DNA of 17,395 nt from Ignavibacteriales bacterium UBA6490 (lineage in GTDB: Bacteria; Bacteroidota; Ignavibacteria; Ignavibacteriales; Ignavibacteriaceae): contig DJMM01000106.1 of NCBI GenBank assembly GCA_002435365.1, forward strand, positions 1 through 17,395, in the 5' to 3' direction. Both the position numbers and the translations under genes were made by a program. Below the pieces are notes generated by a model. The model was not told where the DNA came from. It saw nothing but the letters and a program-made list of their open reading frames with translations, and made no database searches. This document shows positions 1-7,700 of the stretch, piece after piece. Every line of letters starts with the position of its first letter. Within the stretch, counting starts at the first letter, position 1.

Positions 1-1359
1 CATACGGCGGAATTTTACATCAACATCGGCAAAAAAATTCTTGAAAGCGATATCCAGGTCGACAGCATTTGCATGAAAGATGCCAGCGGCACGACTGATC
101 CCAAAACATTTTATGATACGGCGGTCGGCATGCGAAAAATCATGCCGCCGGAAATGCCCTTGTGGGCTCACACCCATGATACCGCCAGCTTGGCCGTGTC
201 GCAGTATATGGCTGCAATCGCCGGTCGCGCCGACGGGGTCGACCTGTCCGTCCGGCCGATGGCCAGCGGAACGGTCCAGCCGGACGTGCGGTCCATGGCA
301 CATGCCCTCAAAGGGACCGGCTTCGAACTAGACCTGGACGTTTCCAAGGTTCAAATGGTTGAAAATCTGCTGAACGAAGGAATGGCGGATTATGATTTCA
401 ATCCGGTAACCACCATGGCCGATGCCCGGGTGATTGCCTTCCGGATGCCGGGCGGCGCCATCGGTCCCAATGTTCATATGATGGTAAAAGCCGGATTGCT
501 GGATAAATATGGCGAAATACTGGCGGAGTTCCCGGTTGTGGTTGAGGCCGGCGGCGCCTGGACCAGCGTGACCCCCGGAAGCCAGCAGTACTGGCTGCAG
601 GCATTTAACAATGTAATGTACGGCAGATGGGAAAAAATCGATAACGGATACGGCAAGGCAGTACTCGGTTATTTTGGCAGAACGCCGCTTCCTGCAGATC
701 CTGAAGTTGTAAAGAAAGCTTCCGAACAGCTGAATCTCCCTCCTTTCACCGGTGATCCCCTGGAAGCTGCGCCCAAAAATATTGAACCTGCAAAAAAAGC
801 ATTGGAGGAAAGAAAACTTCCCGTAAATGATGAGAATATTTTTATAGTTCTTGCTTCAATGGTTCCTGGTAAAAAGATGGAATTGAATGAAGGGATAAAG
901 CTGCTTTCGGGTCAGGTAAAAATTGATATACCGCTGAAGAAAAAAGAAGAGATAAAAAAAGATGAAAAGCCGAAGGAAGTAATTAAGGAAGCGGTTATTT
1001 CCGGTCCCGTAAAATCAAGATGTATTGTCGAAGAAAACGGAAAAGTAAGAACTTTCATTGTTACCTCTGAACCGATCGGCGGATCTGCCGCAGGCACAGG
1101 TACCGCAGCTACATCACCCGCTGTTTCCGAGAACGTAAAAAGTGAAGCCGTGTATCATCCTTTTGCCGGCACAGTTCAGGTAGTAGATATTTTAGTCCGC
1201 CAGGGGGATAAAGTACAGGAGGGGCAGACTGTTGCTTTTGTGGAGGCAATGAAGGCAAAACATCATATTAAATCACCTTTCAGCGGAACCGTGACGAAGG
1301 TTAATGTTAACATCGGGGACGAAATAGAGTCGTCAACTCCTATTTTATTAATTAGCTAA
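1..1359 (+). CDS. oadA: Oxaloacetate decarboxylase alpha subunit / pyruvate carboxylase subunit B-like, 3' part (5' end outside window)
   Basis: The frame is open from base 1, so the gene begins upstream; 452 codons are visible. The first part is the end of a carboxyltransferase TIM barrel: MKDASGT (from base 73) corresponds to the family's KDMAG lysine region, and HTHDTAS supplies the metal-binding histidines. A conserved carboxylase domain follows (PGGAIGPN, QYWLQAFNNVMYGRW). After a lysine/glutamate-rich stretch and an Ala/Gly/Ser/Thr-rich linker comes a biotinyl domain ending in VEAMKAKHHI, with the biotin-acceptor lysine at codon 1252-1254. Known role: biotin-dependent transfer of the carboxyl group of oxaloacetate to biotin, which the membrane beta subunit then decarboxylates. 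The beta gene starts 9 bases downstream, which favours the decarboxylase over a pyruvate carboxylase. Odd points: bases 121-600 are about 60 percent GC while 781-960 is about 33 percent, and the biotin motif has Ala where Met is usual. It could instead be the alpha subunit for another acyl substrate. Confidence 0.85.
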   Translation, partial: HTAEFYINIGKKILESDIQVDSICMKDASGTTDPKTFYDTAVGMRKIMPPEMPLWAHTHDTASLAVSQYMAAIAGRADGVDLSVRPMASGTVQPDVRSMAHALKGTGFELDLDVSKVQMVENLLNEGMADYDFNPVTTMADARVIAFRMPGGAIGPNVHMMVKAGLLDKYGEILAEFPVVVEAGGAWTSVTPGSQQYWLQAFNNVMYGRWEKIDNGYGKAVLGYFGRTPLPADPEVVKKASEQLNLPPFTGDPLEAAPKNIEPAKKALEERKLPVNDENIFIVLASMVPGKKMELNEGIKLLSGQVKIDIPLKKKEEIKKDEKPKEVIKEAVISGPVKSRCIVEENGKVRTFIVTSEPIGGSAAGTGTAATSPAVSENVKSEAVYHPFAGTVQVVDILVRQGDKVQEGQTVAFVEAMKAKHHIKSPFSGTVTKVNVNIGDEIESSTPILLIS

Positions 1360-1368
1360 AGCAAAGCA

Positions 1369-2499
1369 GTGATAGAAAATCTGACAAAGCTGTTTGTTAA
1401 TTCAGGTTTTGCCAATCTTACCATAGGCAACTGGATTATGTTTATCCTGGCAGGGATACTGATCTACCTTGCCATAAAAAAGCAGTACGAACCTTTGCTT
1501 TTAATCCCCATATCTTTCGGGGTTGTACTGGCAAATCTGCCTCTGGCAGATATGGGCTCTTACGGCAAAGGTATAATCGGATTAATTTACAGCGGCGGAA
1601 TAAAAACTGAGCTGCTTCCCCCCATAATATTTTTGGGTATCGGGGTGCTTACAGATTTCAGGCCATTGTTAAAAAGGCCGATTACCTTTCTTTTGGGAGC
1701 AGCAGCACAACTGGGAATATTCATTGCTGCACTTGGCTCGGCATATCTTTTTGGATTTACGCCGCAGGAAGCAGCAAGCATCGGGATTATCGGCGGAGCC
1801 GATGGCCCCACCACAATTTTTCTTACAAGCAAACTTGCACCTCATTTATTAGGACCAGTTGCATTGGCTGCATACAGCTATATGTCGCTTGTACCGATTA
1901 TACAACCACCTGTGCTCAGGCTGCTTACAACAAAAAAGGAAAGAGCAATTGATATGCGGGAACCCGGGAATATATCCAGGAAAGCAGTCATAATTTTCCC
2001 GATTTTCTCCGGCGGCATTGCATCACTGGCTGTACCATCCAGCGCCCCTCTGATGGGAATGCTGATGTTTGGAAATCTTTTAAGGGAAAGCGGTGTAACT
2101 GACAGGCTGAAGAAAACAGCTGGAGGCGCTTTAATAGATACAGTTACAATATTTCTCGGAATAGCTGTTGGCGCAACCATGAGTTCCGACCAGTTTTTAA
2201 ATCCTCAGACATTAATGATATTCGGATTGGGTGCTGCAGCATTTATATTCAGTACTGCAGGCGGAATTCTCCTCGCAAAATTCATAAATCTGTTTCTTCC
2301 CGAGAAGAAGAAAATTAATCCATGTATAGGGGCAGCCGGAGTTTCAGCAGTCCCAATGGCAGCAAGAGTGGTTCAGGATTTTGTATCAGAAAGTACAAAC
2401 GGCAAGGTTAATCCAATTATGGCAGCTATGGGACCAAATGTAGCCGGTGTAATTGGTTCGGCTGTTGCTGCGGGAGTATTTTTAGCTTTGTTCAGCTAA
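1369..2499 (+). CDS. oadB: Sodium-translocating oxaloacetate decarboxylase beta subunit (OadB family)
   Basis: This 376-residue integral membrane protein has many hydrophobic segments. The OadB family signatures are present: GGADGPTT, with the key aspartate at residue 145, and near the C-terminus GPNVAGVIGSAVAAG. In the family these regions line the sodium pathway and the site where carboxybiotin is decarboxylated, so the role is to couple decarboxylation to sodium export across the cytoplasmic membrane. The start is GTG at 1369, nine bases after the alpha-subunit stop. No strong ribosome-binding site is visible, but the N-terminus aligns well with the family from this point (GFANLTIGNWIMFILAG) and the first ATG lies inside the first membrane helix. 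It should be co-transcribed with the alpha gene. No gamma-subunit gene follows; the next gene is convergent after 33 bases. A glutaconyl-CoA or methylmalonyl-CoA decarboxylase beta subunit is the alternative, since the three share this fold. Confidence 0.92.
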   Translation: MIENLTKLFVNSGFANLTIGNWIMFILAGILIYLAIKKQYEPLLLIPISFGVVLANLPLADMGSYGKGIIGLIYSGGIKTELLPPIIFLGIGVLTDFRPLLKRPITFLLGAAAQLGIFIAALGSAYLFGFTPQEAASIGIIGGADGPTTIFLTSKLAPHLLGPVALAAYSYMSLVPIIQPPVLRLLTTKKERAIDMREPGNISRKAVIIFPIFSGGIASLAVPSSAPLMGMLMFGNLLRESGVTDRLKKTAGGALIDTVTIFLGIAVGATMSSDQFLNPQTLMIFGLGAAAFIFSTAGGILLAKFINLFLPEKKKINPCIGAAGVSAVPMAARVVQDFVSESTNGKVNPIMAAMGPNVAGVIGSAVAAGVFLALFS

Positions 2500-2532
2500 T
2501 ACTTCCTGATATTTCCATCTAACTAATGTTTT

Positions 2533-4794
2533 TTATTTCTGACCTGTTTTTTTCAGTTCTGCTGCTTCAACCGCAGCAACCGTGGTCAGATTTACAACTT
2601 CCTCAACAGTAGCTCCGTATTGAAGCAGATGCACCGGCAGTCTGGTTCCAATAAGTATCGGTCCGACTGTAACAGCCCCTCCCATGTATTGAAGGGACTG
2701 AAGGGTCAGGTTTGCAGACTGCAGGTCTGGAAATATTAAATTATTTGCATTGCTTTTCAGTCTTGTAAATGGGAAATAATCTCTCCTGATAATTTCATCC
2801 CTTGCAGCGGCAAGCTGCATTTCACCATCAACGGTTAGCTCGGGCGACCGCAGCTTAACTATCTCTGCTGCCCTGCGGACCTTTTCGACGGACGGATCAT
2901 CCACACTGCCAAAATTAGAAAAAGAAAGCATTGCGACAACAGGATCAATTCCCAGTGCTCTGCTTGTACGTGCTGTAAGTAAAGCGATTTCCGCAAGTTC
3001 CTCGGATGTAGGAGTAATATTAACCGCACAATCAGCTAAGAGCACAACGTCCTTTGGTAGCAAGACAAGATAAAAGCTTGAAATTCTTTTAACATCTTTT
3101 TCAGGACCAATAACCTCTACTATTGTTCTCAACGTATCAACATAATGTGTTGAGAATCCTGCAATCATCATATCAGCGTCTCCGCTGTGCACCATCATCG
3201 CGGCATAATAATCTCTCTGTCTTACCCTGTCAATAGCTGTTGCTTTAAACACTCCGCGGCGGTTCCTCATTCTGTAATATTCATCCACATAAGCATCGAA
3301 AGTGATACTATTATAGGGATCAATTATCTGAACACCGCTGAGTTCCACCCCCAGTTTATCGATAATTTTAATTATTTCTCTTTCCTGTCCAAGTAATATC
3401 GGAACGGCAATACCTTCGTCAAGAAGAACGCTGCAGGATCGCAGTATGGTTTCGCTTGTTCCTTCCGAAAATACCACACGGTATTTTTCCTGCCTTGCTC
3501 TCATTATCAGTCTGCGCAGCGTTTCCCTTCCGGTCCCAAGACGTATATTAAGACTTTCCTGATAATCTTCTGTTTTTATTTTACATTTTGCAACTTTGTC
3601 TTTTATTGCCTGAAGTGCGACAGCTGAAGATTCTCTCACCAGAATCCTTGGATCTATTGGTTTGGGAAGCAGATATTCGGGGCCAAAGCTGAAATTTTCA
3701 AAACTATAAGCGCGTTCGACTTCTTCAATAACTTCATCGCGGGCAAGATCTGCCAGCGCTCTGGAGGCAGCAATAAGCATATTTTCAGTAATTCCTGAGG
3801 CCTGAATATCCAGTGCCCCCCTGAATATATAAGGAAAACTTAAAAGATCCAGAACAGAGTTCGGGTATCTGCCCGAGCTTGTTGCCACAATAATATCCTT
3901 TCTGCATCCCTTTGCAGATTCGTAATCAATTTCGGGTTCGGGTGTAGCTAGAGCAAATACGATCGGGAATCCGCTCATTGAACGGATCATTTCAAGCTTT
4001 AAAATACCCCCCGCAGATGCACCGATAAATACATCCGCACCCTCAAAGCCTTTCTCAAGGCTCCGATCGGAAAATTTGTTTGTAAAAGGACGCTGGTAAT
4101 CGGATAAATCTTTCCTGTCCGGATGAAGTAATCCTTTTATATCATACACCAGCAGGTTTTCAGCTTTAACGCCCAATTTAATTAATAATCTTGCACAGCC
4201 GATTCCCACAGTGCCGGCACCAAGCAGTACAACCCGGATATCTTCCATCCGTTTACCGACTAAATCCAAAGCATTAATCAAAGCCGCCATTGCGACTACT
4301 GCAGTGCTGTATAAATTTTCGTGGAACACCGGGATATTCAGATTCTCGCATAGCATATCATAAATTTTTAATCCATCCGGTGCTTTTATGTCTTTAAGAT
4401 TTATTCCGCCGAAAGTTGGCTCAAGTATTCTTACAGTCTCAATAAACTGTTCCGGATTTTTTGTATTCAGCTCCAGATCAAAAACATCAATATCAGCCAG
4501 ACGTTTAAAGAGGCTTGCGATTCCTTCCTGCATTGGTTTTGCTGCCAGCGGACCAACATCTCCCAAACCCGGAACAGCTGATCCATCGGTAATAACACCA
4601 ACCAGGTTCCCTTTTGATGTGTATTGAAAAACGCTGGCAGAATCTTTTATTATCTCGTATGAAGGATAAGATGCACCCGGCAGATAGCACAGCCGCATAT
4701 CTCTAGGCGTAAGGCATGCTTTTGTAGGATGAATTTCTATTTTACCTTTGCGTGCCGACGAATGATACATTAAAGAATCTTCTTTTTTAATCAT
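2533..4794 (-). CDS. maeB: MaeB-type malic enzyme/phosphotransacetylase fusion with a degenerate malic active site
   Basis: The 753 residues match the usual MaeB length and order: malic enzyme N-domain (about 10-165), NAD(P)-binding domain (about 170-400, with GAGTVG at 192-197) and a phosphotransacetylase-like domain (about 425-753). Normal family function is oxidative decarboxylation of malate to pyruvate, with the C-terminal domain serving for regulation and oligomerisation. The fold is well conserved (GKIEIHPTK, EPTFGGINL, FPYIFRGALD) and Tyr37 is kept. Other catalytic positions, judged by remembered alignment to E. coli MaeB, are changed: Ile92 for the catalytic Lys, Lys134 for the metal-binding Glu, HENLYST (158-164) for HDDQHGT, Thr284 for Asn, and Leu315-Asp316 for Asn-Asn. 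Asp135 remains. Activity as a malic enzyme therefore looks unlikely; a regulatory or ligand-binding role is inferred. The start at 4794 overlaps the upstream stop as ATGA and has AGGAG eight bases ahead. Confidence 0.9.
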   Translation of the reverse strand: MIKKEDSLMYHSSARKGKIEIHPTKACLTPRDMRLCYLPGASYPSYEIIKDSASVFQYTSKGNLVGVITDGSAVPGLGDVGPLAAKPMQEGIASLFKRLADIDVFDLELNTKNPEQFIETVRILEPTFGGINLKDIKAPDGLKIYDMLCENLNIPVFHENLYSTAVVAMAALINALDLVGKRMEDIRVVLLGAGTVGIGCARLLIKLGVKAENLLVYDIKGLLHPDRKDLSDYQRPFTNKFSDRSLEKGFEGADVFIGASAGGILKLEMIRSMSGFPIVFALATPEPEIDYESAKGCRKDIIVATSSGRYPNSVLDLLSFPYIFRGALDIQASGITENMLIAASRALADLARDEVIEEVERAYSFENFSFGPEYLLPKPIDPRILVRESSAVALQAIKDKVAKCKIKTEDYQESLNIRLGTGRETLRRLIMRARQEKYRVVFSEGTSETILRSCSVLLDEGIAVPILLGQEREIIKIIDKLGVELSGVQIIDPYNSITFDAYVDEYYRMRNRRGVFKATAIDRVRQRDYYAAMMVHSGDADMMIAGFSTHYVDTLRTIVEVIGPEKDVKRISSFYLVLLPKDVVLLADCAVNITPTSEELAEIALLTARTSRALGIDPVVAMLSFSNFGSVDDPSVEKVRRAAEIVKLRSPELTVDGEMQLAAARDEIIRRDYFPFTRLKSNANNLIFPDLQSANLTLQSLQYMGGAVTVGPILIGTRLPVHLLQYGATVEEVVNLTTVAAVEAAELKKTGQK

Positions 4795-7700
4795 TTTATT
4801 TTCTCCTGGAGATTTCTTTTTTTCCTTTTAATCAGCGGATATTTTTCGATTGTTTTTTTGAATGCAGGCAGAAAAGTTGCAACCGGTCTAACTTGCAAAA
4901 TCCACAATTTTGTTCCTTCAAATCCGAATTCTATATCAATCGGGTATCCGTAGGCTTCCTCAAGACGTGAGGCTGTAGAAACCAGTTCACAAAGTTCAAC
5001 ATATTCAAGTGCGGGCCGGAATCTTTGGTGATATAAAGTAGAAGTGCGAACAGTGCCATAACCGGCCTTTTTATTAAAAACCACCTGTTCTGTTTTGTCG
5101 GCCGTAATATAATTAAAGCGCAATGGACCTTTTTGAAGGTTACCTTCCTTGGATACAATAATCTGATCTGCAGCGACAGTACCGGATACAACCCCCTCAC
5201 CCAAACCAAGTCCGGCATTAATTACAATTTCTTTCAAGCTACCCTTTGCAACATTTATGGTCTGTAAAACTCCGGATACACGTGACCATACCATTTGCTG
5301 CACGATGACACCACCGCTTGTTTTATAATTCAGGTCCTTAAAAACAGACCGGTTATGTATCGCTCTCTCAGTCCAGAGTCCGCTCCATGTTTTTTTGGTA
5401 TAATCAATCAATGGTTCTTCACCAGAGATAAAAAGATAAGTTTCAAATTCCCCTGCTCTTGCAGAAATTTCTGCGTCTTCTTCGCATGATGAAGATCTGA
5501 GGGCAAAATAAAGTTCACGGTCAGAAGCATCCGGAAGATTCCTTCTGATTTCACGAAAGGCAGTAATGATTGAATTCCTGATTTCTTTCGGCATCTGAAG
5601 TCGATCCCAGATATTTCTGATTACCAGTGATTTTTCTTTATTATTTATATCGGTTCGTGCAATGATTCTATTGATCACCTTATATAAAATATTTTCATCT
5701 CCGGAATTGTTGCCATTAATAAATACATCTTCGCTTGGAGAAGATCCAAGTGCTATTTGAAAAGCTTTATCAGTGATTACAAACCATGGAGGTACCAGAC
5801 CATTTCCCGCTACCAGTTCAAGATCCGACAAGTTTGCCGCCTTACATCCAATCAGGGGAATTAATTCCAGACCCCCCTCTCCCGGTTTAATTGTAATTCT
5901 GTCAGCCAGATTACTGAAATTATATTTATCATCAGAATCAAATTTTTCCTGATCCATATTGTTCTTTGAGAAATGAATTTTCTTTTTACCCAGCAGCAGA
6001 TTAGTTCTAGTTAACTGCCTGAGAACATGTCTCAGGAGTTCTCTCATTTCCCTACGTCCGGCATAATCATTAACCTTTGCGGTTAACAGATCATTCAGGT
6101 ATTCGAGGCGGTTAAGGCTCAGATCATCGATCTCCTTAATTCTGTTCCCTGAAATTTTAATTTTTTCCAAATGCAAGGTGTTCAGGGAAGAAGCGGCTCT
6201 GATAATTTCAAGCATTTCTAATGCTTCCAATCTTGGTATTACTACCTCGAATGGATATTGCGCGGAAGAAATAATTTTTTTTGCTTTTTTACAGATATCA
6301 TTAAATCTGAACTCAAATTCTTCTGCAGCCTGGACAACAAATTTTTCTGCAAGTCTCCTGATCTTGCGGTTTCCCAGCAGAAGGTCTAACAAATGCGATC
6401 TTTCCTCAGCAGAACTTCTGTTACCCTCCACCGATTTTCCGCTTAATATTTCCTGGACTATAAATAACACAAGCGCAGGACTGGAGATCCGCTGGAAAAG
6501 CTTATTTATCTGATAAATTGTATGTAATTTCTTCCCGCGGAGAATAAGGAGTTTATTTACATCCGCCGTGTACAGTATATTTTCATTAATTGTACCTAAT
6601 AATTTCAGTTCTTCATATAAAGCTATTGTATCTGTGTGCTGACCAAGGACATGCAGTTTACCTTCATCGGCATTAAGAATAACCAAATCGCCTTCCCTGA
6701 GGATGTGTTCCCTTTCCCGCAGGTTATGGAAAAGACTAATATTAAATCCATTTACAATTTTGGATTCAACCTGATAATCAGGAGTATTGAACAGCAGGGA
6801 CTCCGATAAGTCGCTCCCTCGTTGCCATTTTCCAGAGACAATAAGAGCCGGTTTGTTGAACTGTGTGGCAATCAGTCCGGCGTGACTGAGAATTCCACCT
6901 CCTGTTGCAACAACTCCGGAGGCATGGAACAGAATTGTATTATCATCAGGTGAAACCGAGGGAGCAACAAAAATATGATCATCAAACTCTTCAGGCAGCC
7001 GTCCTTTAGTTCCGATAAGAACTCTTCCGACTGCTCTTCCGGGCGAGGCCCGCAGACCATTAGCTATCTGCTCTCCCTCACTGCCTAGTTGAGGAACAGG
7101 CTCAGCTTTTAATAAAAGCTCGTCCTTAATTGACCTGATTTCTTCATTAATGAATTGGGCCGGCTGCGATGGATCCGAAATTGTATAATTATTTTTCCGA
7201 AGAATGGGTATTAATCCTGCCGGCGAATGGCATGCATTTGCTCTCCAGTCTTCGGATAAGTTCCGTCTTTTTTGATATAAATAATTTTCAAACGTATAGA
7301 ATGCCATTCTTATGATCGAATTTCGATCACGCAGAATATAAAATTTAAGACTTCGTCCAATCAAAGAAAGTATCGAGCACTGCACCACAAAATTTTCCAG
7401 TGTACCGGTCTTTTGAAATTTTAAACTTCGTTCGAGCGGCATAATGATTTTTGCCAGTATAATGGATTCACGGAACAATTCACCATTTTTATTTATCAAC
7501 TCAGCAAACCATTCAGATTCATGGATTTGACGGAATATATTTTCGGGTGCTCTTTCAAATCCGTATTCTGTTAAAACTACTGCATCCCGGGATAATGCGG
7601 TTCTGAGGGGTATTAGCAGCCGTTTTTCAATATAATTCTGACCAAAATTATTTAAAGTAGCAGAAGGGTAAGCTAATATATTCAATCCCAGCTTTTGTAC

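Noticed and set aside
2500..2532. Terminator between the convergent oadB and MaeB-like genes
   Set aside because: The 33 bases hold only T-rich sequence; I find no inverted repeat able to form a stem.
4931..5218. Minus-strand open frame of about 95 codons inside the dikinase-like gene
   Set aside because: It lies wholly inside a longer gene with clear conserved motifs in another frame and has no recognisable motif itself.
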